From Coffea arabica (Eukaryota; Streptophyta; Magnoliopsida; Gentianales; Rubiaceae): a stretch of DNA of 64,000 bases. Position 1 is the stretch's first letter. Each line of letters starts with the position of its first letter. The DNA is taken from NCBI RefSeq assembly GCF_036785885.1, contig NC_092317.1, forward strand, positions 9,736,501 to 9,800,500, written 5' to 3'. A program made the position numbers and the translations under genes. Positions 36,574-48,020 of the stretch are shown here, one piece after another. The notes under the pieces were generated by a model. The model saw only the letters and a list, made by a program, of their open reading frames with translations, made no database searches and was not told where the DNA came from.

Positions 36574-36937
36574 ATCTCCCCCTTTTTGATGATGACAAAA
36601 CATTTGGATCGAGCAAAAATATACGAGCTAGGATATAACTACTCCCCCTAACGAAGTGCATGAGTATTCAGGAAGAAACGCAACGCAACTCCCCCTGAAA
36701 CTGACTCCCCCTAACTAGTTACTCTATACCATCAATGCTAATCCAATAGTTACTCTATACCATCAATGCTACCATCAATGCTAATCCAATTCTTCCCCTT
36801 TTTGTCATCACAAAAGTGAGTATCATTTTTGATACCAGCAGTATCAGATAACATCAGTATGATCCATCAGAAACATTATCAATAACACGCAATATCAGAT
36901 AGTATCAGCAAAATCCATTCATGTTCAGCACAATTTG
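36574..36937 (-). repeat. 364-bp 3' internal segment, repeated at 45522-45885
   Basis: Non-coding sequence between the extra ORF and the 3' LTR, including the polypurine tract (36574-36587) and further CTCCCCCT runs. It contains a short internal tandem duplication of TACTCTATACCATCAATGCT. The same 364 bp, almost unchanged, follows the other LTR. Confidence 0.85.
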
Positions 36938-37143
36938 AAATCAACAGAGATATACATAACGAACACATTCCATAACAAACAATCATTCATAACAAATATT
37001 CATGACAAACACTTAGTTTTAACATCCATAAACAGTAGAAAATATCCAGTTGTACAGACCAGGTGTACATCACTTAGCCAAAAGTTTTGCAATGCAAAAG
37101 ATGAACTATAGTCCTAGATTAAGGTGCAGTGACCTAGTAGTGC

Positions 37144-38970
37144 CTAGATGGTGATTTTAGATGATCCATGCCTCCTCCTGGCCAGACGAAACTGTTCAGG
37201 GTCCTCTTCTTCCTCAGTTTTTTCATCATCATCTTCATATGCTTCCTCAGTTGCTGGAGCCTTGCCTTTATCCTTGGGCTGAGAACTAGAAGTTGGTGTG
37301 GTCTCAGTACCAGTAGTTGGCCCTGTGGGCTCAGGTCTTGACTCTTTCCCATGAACATTTGCATTATTTTCAGGTATTGGAGGGACAACAAGATTTCTTT
37401 TTTCAATGAAGGAGGATTGTTGGGCAGGGGTCATGGTCATCATGAGACCATCTTCAATAAGCATGACATGCTGTTTGAGGTCTTCAAGCAGGGAGATGAC
37501 TTCAGAATTGGATGCGAAGGACTTGCTGGCAGACTTTTTAGGATGAATGGTGAAGGGAGAGACATAGTCTGACTGATCACGAGGAGTCCTAGGAGTGACA
37601 AGGGTTTCATGAAGGTTTTTTCTTCTGGATTCAGCCACAGTCTCCTTATAGCACCAATGGCCATCAAAAAATCTTAAATTCTTTCTTTCAAAATAAGCTT
37701 TTGAGAAAACTGATGAAGCACTGTCTTTGGGATATTTTCCAGAAAAAGGTATTTCAAAATGTGCAAAGATAGGAGTCAGAAATCTGCCATAAGAGAGCTT
37801 CCTACGACTGTCAGTGCTAATTTTGAGCAGAAACTTGCACATTATAAAACCAAAGTCAATGCGAATTTTTTCAACAAAGCAGTAGAAAAGATAAAGTTCC
37901 ATTTTATTTGCATCTGTTCTGTGGCCATCAGTTGGCACCAACAGATTCGAAATGATGGTGAAGATGATCAGATTTTGAGGACTGAGATCATCTAATCTTG
38001 GCTCAGCAGGAGTATTGAAGTGAGTTTGAAAATAGGTCATGAGTTTGGCAATGTAAAAATGATGGTAGGCAGAAGGAAATTTCTCATATGAAAAGAAATT
38101 TACAATTTTTCCTTTGAAACCAGATTCAATGCTAGTTTTCAGAATGGAATTCACAATGTCAGGAGTTAACGTGATGTCTATAGAGTTGACCCTAGAGATG
38201 AGTTCAGTGTGTGATTTACCCTTTCTAAGATTAGCAAAGAATTGATGAAGCATGTCAGGGTAAAAGACATTAGGAATGGTCAGAAGATGAGTCCATTTCT
38301 GGAATTCAAATAGTTTAATGACAGGTTCAAGATCAAGCTTACGAAATTCGTAGGGAATGATGAGCCTTTGGGTGATGAACCCTTTTTGAGAGACTAACTC
38401 AAATCTGTCTTTGGCTTCATCATCAATGAATTTTGGGAGAGGTGTGGGTTCTGTTATGGGCTGTGTTACTGGATCTTTCCCAGAATGTTTCCCTTTCGAA
38501 GTTTGTGTGGTAGATGCCCCAACATTCTGAGCCTCAGACCTTGTCCTTGGAGATTTCCTGATGGAGGGTTCAGGTGTTTGCTGATTCTCAGCAATGTTTC
38601 GTTCATTCTGCTGATCAACAGAGGGATCAGCAGATTGCTTTTTCTTGGATTAGGGAGTGCTCTTCCTCTTTGCAGTTCTCTTTCTTTTACCAGATGACCT
38701 TGTGACAGTTTCATCACCCTGGGTAGCCTGTTCTGGTTCATTATTTCCACCAATAATGTTCCCTTCAGAGTTCTGCCCTTCCAACTACTCATCAGATGAT
38801 TCTGCAGTTGGAGTAACCAATTTTCTTTGGGCAGTTTGCTTCGCTTTACCACCACGGGTCACAATCTTCTTCTTAGGCGCCACAGGAGGTGGTTCCTCAA
38901 TCTCAATGTTCTCATCTCTCAGCCTAAAGGACCGTCCGGCACTAGTAGATCCACCTCTGATTCTAACCAT
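37144..38970 (-). pseudogene. Extra ORF downstream of pol (SIRE env-like/additional ORF position)
   Basis: One reading frame runs from the ATG at 38970 (MVRIRGGSTSAGRSFRLRD) to 37144, about 608 codons, interrupted by TAG at 38785-38787 and TAA at 38650-38652. The first ~200 residues are basic and low-complexity (GKRKRTAKRK, KSPRTRSE). The middle is globular (FYPDMLHQFFANLRKG, VNSIDITLTPDIVNSIL, SNLLVPTDGHRTDANKM). The C-terminus is acidic (EDDDEKTEEEEDPE). I see no clear signal peptide or membrane helix. Such ORFs occur after pol in SIRE elements and have been called env-like. The globular part resembles a plant transposon-protein domain family, from memory. Its function is unknown. Confidence 0.7.
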
Positions 38971-39461
38971 GATGCAATGTGGATGTGTTTTTGATGCAGA
39001 ACGTGTTGTACAGAGGAAGAATGCAGTATGAGCAAGAATGAGAATGTACTTAAATGCCGCAGGGAGAGAATTATAAAAAGTTAGGGTTTCGGATGTGAAT
39101 TGGGAACAATGGGGTAGTTGGGGGTTAGAAGTGATTTTTATGAGTGGTTAATGAGCAATAGGGGTGTAATGGAGTTGGTTGAGTCAATTTCTTGGAACTT
39201 GGTTTGATGAGAGAGGAATTTGAATTTCAAATATGAGAGGAAACTGAAAGGTTGCGTCCGAGACTATGGAAGATAATGAACTAGGAAGAATAGGTAACTG
39301 CCTTATAGTGCTCAAATTTTTGAGTGTCGGACGTCCGAAGGTATTGACGCGTCCGACACATCCGTCCGAACCAGAATTTTTCTGAAACTGATCGAAGAAC
39401 ATTGTCGGACGTCCGTTCCAATTCATCGGACGTCCGATAAGGATTGACCAAAAAACAAAAC
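38971..39461. other. Spacer between RNase H and the extra ORF
   Basis: Non-coding. Further copies of the GGACGTCC palindrome occur here (TCGGACGTCCGA at 39327-39338, and others ending near 39437), so the motif is not confined to the LTRs. Confidence 0.7.
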
Positions 39462-40328
39462 TTAGAATCTATTTTCTGAGACGCCCAGTTTTGTTCTCAG
39501 GAATACAAATTGATCCAGTGGAAGAGATTTTGTGAGGATATCAGCGATTTGTTCTTTAGAACAAACAAACTGGACACGGATTACCCCCTTTGAGACAAGA
39601 TCGCGAATGAAATGATGCTTTATATCAATGTGCTTAGTCCTAGAGTGCTGAATGGGATTTTTTGTCAGATTAATTGCACTAGTGTTGTCACAGTACATAG
39701 GTACACATTCATACCCTAAACCAAAATCATTCAATGTGTTTTTCATCCATAGCAATTGAGCACAACAAGCACCAGCAGCAACATATTCAGCTTCAGTAGT
39801 GGACAATGAGATAGCATTTTGTTTTTTACTAAACCAAGATACCAAACAATTTTCAAGAAAGTTGCATATACCAGTAGTACTTTTTCTATCTATTTTACAA
39901 CCACCGAAATCAGTATCAGAGAATCCATATAAAGGAAGTTCATGGCATTTTGGATACCATAAACCAAAGTTTAAGGTTCCTTTAAGATATCTAAAAATTC
40001 TTTTTACTGCATTCAAGTGTGATTCCTTTGGACAGGATTGAAATCGAGCACATAAGCATACAGCAAACATGATGTCAGGCCTACTGGCAGTTAAATAAAG
40101 TAAACTTCCAATCATACCTCTGTACTTCTTTTCCTTAACTTTCGTACCGTCCTCATCCTTGTCAAGTTTGGTAGAGGTGCACATAGGTGTTCCAACAGAC
40201 TTTGAATCCTCCATTCCAAATCTTTTCAGCAGCTCTTTGGTGTATTTTGCTTGATTTATAAATGTTCCATCTTGGGTTTGAACCACTTGGAGTCCAAGGA
40301 AGAAGTTCAGTTCTCCCATCATGCTCAT
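39462..40328 (-). pseudogene. Copia RT C-terminus and RNase H
   Basis: Starts with the conserved MSMMGELNFFLGLQV block and contains KSTTGICNFL, STTEAEYVA and the RNase H tail HIDIKHHFIRD. It lies in the same frame as the RT segment upstream, separated by a TAA at 40341-40343 where the family has a glutamine codon. Confidence 0.92.
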
Positions 40329-40340
40329 TTCAAATTCTTT

Positions 40341-41150
40341 TTACATGATGATGGAAAAGTCCTTGCACAAGTTCTCATTAGTAGCACTAAATATGATATC
40401 ATCCACATATATTTGCACAATTAAAAGATCTCGTGAGCTTTGTTTTGTGAAGAGTGTAGTATCTACAATGCCCCTTTTGAAATCATTTTCAATCAAAAAT
40501 CCACTCAGACGTTCATACCATGCTCTAGGAGCTTGCTTTAATCCGTATAAAGCTTTTGAGAGTTTAAAAACATGATCTGGATAAGATACATTTTCAAAGC
40601 CAGGAGGTTGGTCAACATAGACTTCTTGATCTATAAAATCATTTAAGAAAGCACTCTTAACATCCATCTGAAATAATTTAAAATTCTTGAAACATGCAAA
40701 TGCTAGAAACATTCTTATGGACTCCAACCTAGCTACAGGTGCAAAGGACTCATCAAAGTCTATCCTCTCTTCTTGAGTGTATCCCTTAGCCACCAGCCTG
40801 GCCTTATTTCTAACAACCTCCCATTTATCATTCATTTTGTTTCTAAAAACCCACTTTGTGCCAATGATAGGATGATCTTGTGGTCTAGCAACCAGGGTCC
40901 AAACCTTGTTTCTTTCAAATTGGATTAACTCTTCTTCCATAGCTAAAATCTAGTGCTCATCATTCAATGCATCAACAACATTTTTAGGTTCAATATGTGA
41001 TACTAAATCAAGATTATCTACTAGGTGTCTAGAAGAACGAGTTCCGACCTTTTCAGATGGATCACCAATTATAAGCTCCCTGGGATGGTTATGAACAAAT
41101 TTCCAGGTTCTTGGTAGATCATTAGGAGTAGCGGTATCTCTGTCATTCAC
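40341..41150 (-). pseudogene. Copia reverse transcriptase
   Basis: Conserved RT blocks are visible: WVFRNKMN, ARLVAKGYTQ, FQMDVKSAFLN, KALYGLKQAPRAWYE and the catalytic YVDDIIF. A TAG at 40950-40952 replaces a usually conserved tryptophan just before the RT proper. The segment 40953-41150 before it is the variable linker from integrase. Confidence 0.92.
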
Positions 41151-41236
41151 TTCTCCAGCTGGACTGTCTTGAGTATCAGCATCCTTTAAATCAGTTTCTG
41201 GTGAAACAGAGTCATGATCATTGATTGCTAACTTCT

Positions 41237-41995
41237 TTAGTTCATTTTGAACACCTGTATCATCATCTTCACCAAACTCATAGAAATGTCACCATTAGAT
41301 TCATCAAATGTAATGTGTATCGCTTCCTCTATGATCAGTGTTCTACGATTATAAACTCTGAACCCTCTTTTGTTTTCACAATATCCCAAGAAAATTCCCT
41401 CATCAGATTTTTTGTCAAACTTTCCAAGATGTTCCTTGATATTCAAAATGAAACATTTACAACCAAATATTTTAAAGTAACCAACAACAGGTTTTTTGTC
41501 AAACATAAGCTCATAGGAGGTTTTGTTCAAAATTGGTCTTAGGAGAACTTTGTTCATGGTATAACAGGCTGTGTTTATGGTTTCAGCCCAAAAATATTTT
41601 AGTAAACTGCATTCACTGAGCATGGTTCTGGCAGCCTCTTGGAGAGTTCTATTTTTTCTTTCTACAACTCCATTTTGTTGGGGGACTCTAGCAATAGAGA
41701 ATTCATGAGTAATGCCATTATGATCACAAAATTCTGGAAAACCACAGAACTTGAATTTTGTCCCATTATCACTTCTAATCCTAACAATTTTCAAGCCAAG
41801 CAGATTTTGCACTTTAGCAAACAATGAAGTAAAATTCTTAAAGGCACCATCTTTATGAGCAAGAAATAACACCCAAGTATATCTAGAGTAATCATCAACA
41901 ATCACAAAATAATATCTCTTGCCACCAAGGCTTGCAGTTTGTGTAGGACCAAACAGGTCAAGGTGCAAAAGTTCAAGTGGTTTTGAAGTAGACAC
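41237..41995 (-). pseudogene. Copia integrase core
   Basis: Contains the catalytic triad D13 (HLDLFGP), D76 (RSDNGTKF) and E112 (VVERKNRT), with D35E spacing, counted from the Met at 41995. The frame is lost near 41237, and the linker to RT continues in another frame. Confidence 0.92.
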
Positions 41996-42025
41996 ACATT
42001 TCTTGGATTTAAAAGATACCTTGAC

Positions 42026-42570
42026 TTATTTTTCAAATTGGCAAGCATCACATATCCGGTCCTTTTCGAATTTGATTTTCGGGAGACCTCTAACAAGATC
42101 CTTTTTAGAGATTTCCTTCAGCAAATCCATGTTGAAGTGACACAATCTTCTATGCCATAACCATGGGTCCTCATTTGCTACTTTGAGATATTTGAGATAG
42201 GAGGAATCAATTTTTTCAAGAATAACTACATAGACATCATTAACCCTTTTTCCTTTGAAAATAATGTTGAACTTTGAGTCAAATATGAGACATTCAAGCT
42301 TTTTGAACAATACAAACAGATTCCTATCACACAGTTGGCTAACACTTAATAAATTGTAGCTCAGATTATCAACGAGAAGAACATTGTGGATAGAGGTTTT
42401 ACCATTCTTACCAACATCACCAATACCAACAGTTTTGGCTTTGTTATCATCTCCAAACGTTACCTTTCCACTTGCTTTTTGCTTGAGTTTAACGAATTGT
42501 GATGCATCACCAGTCATATGTCTTGAACATCCACTATCAATGAACTATTTTGATTCTTCAGCAATGTTAT
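42026..42570 (-). pseudogene. Copia protease and GAG-pre-integrase domain
   Basis: The protease active-site block FIDSGCSRHMTGD lies at the start. A TAG replaces the usual tryptophan directly before FIDSG. The zinc-binding pre-integrase part (WHRRLCHFN ... CDACQFEK) follows. A TAA at 42026-42028 separates it from the integrase core in the same frame. Confidence 0.88.
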
Positions 42571-42618
42571 CCTGATTCACCTACACACATAAACCCACAG
42601 GATAATACTTGGTACCCT

Positions 42619-43578
42619 TTACATGTTGGGTCCTTGAGAGTTAGTCTTATGTCTAACAATCCACATGCATCTCATGCCATTCCTCATGTTTTTCTTAACA
42701 TAACAGTTGCTATTCATGTGACCAAATTGACAACAAAAATTGCATACTGACATTGAATCAATCAAATGAACAGGTTTAATGAATCTGACTTGCCTTCTCC
42801 TGTGGATTGCAAACTCATTGGCATTTTGATTCAGTCTTATTTGATGAGTATTAACATAAGGTTCAGTGTCATTCTTTTGAAGACGGTTCTGCTTTATATG
42901 ATGTAACAAATGACATAAATCATCCATCCTTTTTCTTAAGCTACATTGCTCATTTCTGAGTATGTCACAGAAATTTTTCTTTTTGTAAAGTTCAGCAATC
43001 ACATCAGTTTCAGTCCTTTTCAGGTTCTCATTTTCATGCTCAAGACGCTTGTTTTGTCGAAAAAGATTTGCATTATCTTGTATAAGAAAGCTAATTTTTT
43101 GCTTTAGTTCCTTGTTTTTAACATAGGATTCTTTCAGGCTGTTATGCATTTTTTCTAGAAAAGAATTAACATCATCATCAGATTCACTATCACTGTCGGT
43201 TTGAGAGTTGCATTGTGTTACCTCTTTATCTCCAATGACCATGAAAGCCACTTGAGCAGATTCCTCTTCTTCTTCAACTTCACCTTCTGAGTTGCAATCA
43301 TTCCAGGTAATCTGGAAATTATTGAACTTTGGTTTTCGTTCAACCTTGTTCTCCTTCTTTTTCTTCATTGGACACTCATTCGCATAGTGTCCTGGTTGGC
43401 CACATTCAAAACACTTATCAGTCAACTTCTTGTTGAACTCCAGTTTCCCTCTGTTTCTGAAGTCATTAGACTGATTTGGTAAGGAATAGCTGGATCCGCC
43501 TTTCCTGAATCTTCTCTTGTTGAGAAATCTTTTGAAACCTCTTGTGATGAGTACAATATTACTGTCATCACCTTCCAA
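42619..43578 (-). pseudogene. Copia gag C-terminal part with zinc knuckle
   Basis: Includes a CCHC knuckle CFECGQPGHYANEC and then an acidic, coiled-coil-rich stretch. A second cysteine cluster (CNFCCQFGHMNSNC) follows near the end. It is frame-shifted relative to the gag N-terminus and to the protease. Confidence 0.85.
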
Positions 43579-43643
43579 ATCATTTTCATCCTGTGAGGCT
43601 GTTTCATCTTCGTCTTGTGAAGCTTTCAGAGCAATACTCTTTC

Positions 43644-44345
43644 TTACTTTGTGTCTTCTTCATCCTGCATCTTAGATTTCAGTTTCAGTTCGTAAGAAGT
43701 TAGAGAGTTAATCAGAGATTCAATGGATAAGGTATTTAGATCCTTGGCTTCCTCAATGGCAGTCACTTTGCTTTCCCAATCCTTTGATAGAGCATTCAGA
43801 ATTTTTCTGTTCTTCTCACCTAGAGAGTACTCCTTCTCAAGCACCTCTAAATCCTTGATCAGATCATTGAATCTACAATACATTTTATCAATATTTTCAT
43901 GAGACTCCATCTTAAAAGATTCATATTTAGTGACCAAAATGGATTTCTTTTGTTCTCTCACATTCTCGCTTCCCTCATGGATCTCTCTAAGTTTATCGCA
44001 AATTTCTTTTGCAGATCTGCAGCCTTTGATTCTAATAGACTCATTTGAGTCCAATGCACTGTATAGAACGTTCATGGTCTTGGCATTTAGAGTGAGATGA
44101 ATTCTATCTTCAGCAGTCAGCTCACTTCTGGCCTTTTGTCTCGGCCTATGAGTAGTTTCATCAATAATAGTTGCATCATATGGACCTTCACTAACAATAA
44201 ACCACAACTCAATATCAATAGATTGTAAGAATATAATCATCTTTTCCTTCCAGCTCACATAGTTTGATCCATTGAACATTGGAGGTCTAGTAACAGATTG
44301 TCCCTCAAAGAACATGGCATTGTTGGTTGTCATATCTACTCCCAA
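43644..44345 (-). pseudogene. Copia gag N-terminal part (UBN2-type)
   Basis: Starts MGVDMTTNNAMFFEGQS with PPMFNGSNYVSWKEKM, the typical start of SIRE-type gag, and runs through ESIRIKGCRSAKEICDKL and NALSKDWESKVTAIEEAK. It starts 45 bp after the 5' LTR (LTR edge at 44390). Confidence 0.88.
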
Positions 44346-44375
44346 GTCGATTGAGCTTAATCTCTAGGAGACCAA

Positions 44376-44387
44376 GTTCTGATACCA
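44376..44387 (-). other. Primer binding site of the SIRE-like element
   Basis: The minus strand reads LTR...TACA|ATTGGTATCAGAAC. TGGTATCAGA is the initiator tRNA-Met complement. This fixes the LTR end at 44390. Confidence 0.85.
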
Positions 44388-44389
44388 AT

Positions 44390-45521
44390 TGTAAGGATCG
44401 AAAACAACCTAAGAGCGGGGGTGAATTAGGTTTACAAAAAACAGCTAAGATATAGGTCACTTTTCTTCACGGCCTACTTTTCTTTTCTCAAAGACCACCC
44501 AATGGATCAGATTACACGAAAGCACAGGTATTCGTAAGATGAAGAGGAGAACAGTTTATATAGAAAAGCTGTAAATGAAAATAGTGAAACAAACCAGGCT
44601 TCAAGCTCTACTGGAGTTTGAACAGCACTTTTATATACTAGGTTACTTCAAGTTGAACAATCTTGCAACCAATATTCTGTGTACAAGGGAAGGATCACTT
44701 CCTTCTTGTCCCAACCTACACTTGGTCAAGCAAGGAAGTTTTACAAACAAACGAAAAACCCTCACAATGCTACACTATTGAAGAAGCTGTGTCACACTTG
44801 AAAAACTACAAGAGAATTGCACAGGCTAAGAATACAAATGTTCCTTTGGAGTATTCTAACACTTGAATCACTCACAATCTGATGTAGACTTGATGTGCAA
44901 AGTTATCCTGAGATGGTTGACTTTGTTCTTTTTATAGGAGACCAGAAAATTCTTCAATCAATACTGTCAACGGGTAGAAGGCAACTGAAGAGTCAACTAG
45001 CCGTTGGTGCTGTCGGACGTCCGATGTTCAGTTTTTATGCGTCCGAACGAGATCAATGAGTTCTGGAAGTTTTCTTGAATCTCTTAGGACGTCCGATCCC
45101 TGATCATCATGCGTTCGAGGGTAAGATGCACACTTGGAATTTTCCTCTTCAATTCCTTCGGACGGCCGATGTGTCCAGAGTGTTGCGTCCGAAGTGCAGC
45201 AACGCTTGTCGGACGTCCGATACTCAGGTGTTGAGCGTCCGATCGTGATCAGTAATTGTAGAAGTCCTGGCTTGTCTTCTTCAGACGTCCGAGTCTGAGT
45301 TCTTCACACGTCCGAAGATACTCAAAGAATGTCGGATGTTCGATACTCTCCTTTTGTGCGTCCGACAACTTTCTCAGCACTTTTCATCCTTTTTGATCTT
45401 CTTTTATTTGCTTTAAGTCCACAGACCTGTTTAGTGTTATTTCTGAAAAGGATCTCTACAAAGAGTATTAGTAACATCCATTTGTTTTGTAATCATCAAA
45501 AGATGTGAATTGAGATAAACA
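44390..45521 (-). repeat. 5' LTR of the SIRE-like element
   Basis: A 1132-bp direct copy of 35442-36573 with scattered substitutions. It lies between the PBS and a second copy of the 3' internal segment. Confidence 0.88.
45013..45366. repeat. Six-unit array of GGACGTCC palindromes in the 5' LTR
   Basis: The same six-unit arrangement as at 36065-36418, with a few C-to-T type changes in the palindromes (for example TCGGATGTTCGA in the last unit). Confidence 0.8.
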
Positions 45522-45885
45522 ATCTCCCCCTTTTTGATGATGACAAAACATTTGGATCGAGTAAAAATATACGAGCTGGGATATAACAACTCCCCCTAAC
45601 GAAGTGCATGAGTATTCAGGAAGAAACGCAACGCAACTCCCCCTGAAATTGACTCCCCCTAACTAGTTACTCTATACCATCAATGCTAATCCAATAGTTA
45701 CTCTATACCATCAATGCTACCATCAATGCTAATCCAATTCTCCCCCTTTTTGTCATCACAAAAGTGAGTATCATTTTTGATACCAGCAGTATCAGATAAC
45801 ATCAGTATGATCCATCAGAAACATTATCAATAACACGCAATATCAGATAGTATCAGCAAAATCCATTCATGTTCAGCACAATTTG
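45522..45885 (-). repeat. Orphan 3' internal segment outside the 5' LTR
   Basis: 364 bp matching 36574-36937, including the polypurine tract. Upstream of a 5' LTR one expects host DNA, so this is the tail of a second, otherwise lost unit of a tandem or recombined element. It stops abruptly at CACAATTTG (45885). Confidence 0.85.
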
Positions 45886-48020
45886 TGTCACCAACTTTAG
45901 CCGTATGATCCAAACTTCTAACCACTCCAACAGCCAAAATTTTGTTTGGATCAATCATGCTCCTTATTGTAACTTTATCCCTAACCTTGAAAATACCAAT
46001 TTTACAAAGTTTGTGAAAATCTCACATAAGAGAGCAACTTCTAAACAGAAATTCATTACATGATACTATAAACCAGCCCAAATTTCAGTGGTTTAGCATT
46101 TCATTCCAATAATTGAAAAAGTAAAATCTAAACAATAAATTATTGCAAAAAATGTCTAGCATTCAAGTAATAAAATTGGAATATAGCTACAGCATTTCAA
46201 GTTAAATTTGAACAACAACAAAAACATATTAAGTAGTAGTTCCAATTAATGAACCTAAACTATAGTTATGGACTCAATTTATTATAACTGATCATAGGTC
46301 TTAGTACTTACCTAACATAAAATGCAGCTAATGAAGTTGGTCAAACCTTCTTCTTCTCCTCCTTGTATCCTCTTTATGCAGTAGATCCTCTATTGAACTT
46401 GATTATGTGCTATCTAGTCACCTAAGCTAAAAGGATAAAGAGGAAAAAAAAGATAGTCTAAAAAAAGAGCAGTGCTTGACAATCATAAAAGAACGGTGCA
46501 TCTTTGTCTCAAAGATATAAGAATGATTGAAGTTTACTTACATCAGAAAATGAGATATACCATGAATGAGGGCAAACTAAGATTTGGTTTGACAGCTGTA
46601 TTACTAAACTATATTGAATCTCTAAACCATTTTAGTAGAGCCACACATTCTAAATTTGATGAGTTTATTTGCTATACCATGCCATATTAGTTCTGCCACA
46701 AAATGGAGTTGGTTGAAAGTAAAGACATATTAGTGATGTAACATTTAAAACCTAAAGTATAGTAAGAACCAAAACAGGTGCTAGTTCCTAGTTTTTGAAG
46801 AGTTAAATTCAAAAAATTTCAATTTCTACTTCAATATGTCCATCTTCAACAACTATATATATCAATTCAGTTCCAAATCTTCTCACAACAGTACATAGAA
46901 TCATACAATATCACTCTCCTGTAAGTATGTTATTGTACTTTATTAGTCTCTTGATGACTCTCTATCTTCCTAACAAAACAACAAAATCCAATAACAAGGA
47001 AGAACAAATAAACCAAATTCCAAGAGCTATCAAATAAACAATGAACAAAGCTGAAAATAAGATGCTTAAACTAGACTAATAAAGCTTAAACTCTATTTGG
47101 TTTCTTATCACAATCCGAATCCAAATCCAAGAACTTGATAATTACCAACCACTCAAGTATTGCCCAATATTGCCTTGTTTAGGAGCACATAATTTAAGCA
47201 TCTTCAAGTTCAACCAGCAGTATTAAAACTAGTTAAACAACTATTCAAACCGAGTAGCTATATTTCGAAAGTTTCTTTCTGGCAAAACAGCAAACACATA
47301 GCAGACATCATTAGACTTCATGTTTTTGGCTAGAAAAGTATAACACTAAATGCTTGAAATCAGTCCAAACTCATGACAAATAGAATAACCCACTTAATAT
47401 CAAAATTTCTAACCTAATTTTACAAGAAAAACTCAACAGAAAATTGAATCAAGAGACGGAAAAAATTAGGCACGAAAAGCAAATAACTTTCAAAAATCAA
47501 ATGCAGACTAACCGTTTGTCTGCCAACACAATCTTGCCTTCCTCTACCCTTAAATGACATAATTATCACTAGCTTCAAATGCCCTAATTCCTCTTTGCAA
47601 TCAAACCACGGATCCGAGAGTTACTTAGAGAGATAAAGAACGGTGCGATGAGACAAGGTGTGAGAGCATGAGAATGGATGTTGTGTATGATGATGCATAA
47701 TTGGTTCTCTGGCTCGATTGGGATGATTGGTTCTGTTCGGAGAAAAATTGGGGGAGGAAAGAGTAGAGCTTGAGGGGTAGGTTCCAGAGAGAGGCTTACA
47801 AATTTTCCTGAAAAAAAAAGGCGCCTTAGTGGAGCGCCATTTTGTTTCAACATTTTCTTTTTTTTTTTTCAATCCATTTCTAACATTACGACATCGTTTT
47901 GGTGTCTCCTTTTCCTTTTTAATGACCATTCCTATTGCATGTCATATTAAGATTGTATTATGACATTTTGATAAAAGTGTCATAATAAGTATGTCACTAA
48001 AGACTATTTTTGTAGTAGTG
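45886..48020 (-). mobile_element. CACTA-like element, one end only
   Basis: Read on the minus strand, the sequence begins CACTACTACAAAAATAGTC at 48020, a standard terminal motif of plant CACTA (En/Spm) elements. Subterminal motifs (GACATA, TTATGACA, TGTCATAAT, ATGACATGC at about 47925-48000) and a GGCGCC-T-rich hairpin near 47820 support this. No transposase was recognised in 45886-47580, which is A/T-rich and non-coding. The other terminus was not found, so the left edge is only the junction with the SIRE-like segment. Confidence 0.6.

Larger units (their letters stand above)
35442..45885 (-). mobile_element. Degenerate Ty1/copia element, SIRE/Maximus-like
   Basis: Two 1132-bp LTRs (35442-36573 and 44390-45521) flank a gag-PR-INT-RT-RH region on the minus strand, the copia order. 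An additional long ORF follows RNase H, a hallmark of the SIRE/Maximus lineage. Other SIRE-like traits are the tract AAAAAGGGGGAGAT beside the LTR and the repeated CTCCCCCT motifs. The LTRs differ by scattered single bases (roughly 1-2% by eye). Every coding segment carries stops or frameshifts, so it is dead. The 364 bp after the polypurine tract are repeated again outside the 5' LTR (45522-45885), showing that another unit once lay next to it. Confidence 0.9.

Noticed and set aside
36930..36937. CAGCACAATTTG as the LTR boundary of the SIRE-like element
   Set aside because: The homology between the two ends does run this far, but the polypurine tract lies inside it and the PBS fixes the inner edge at 44390. 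The TG...CA LTR therefore ends at 36573/45521 and the extra 364 bp are internal sequence.
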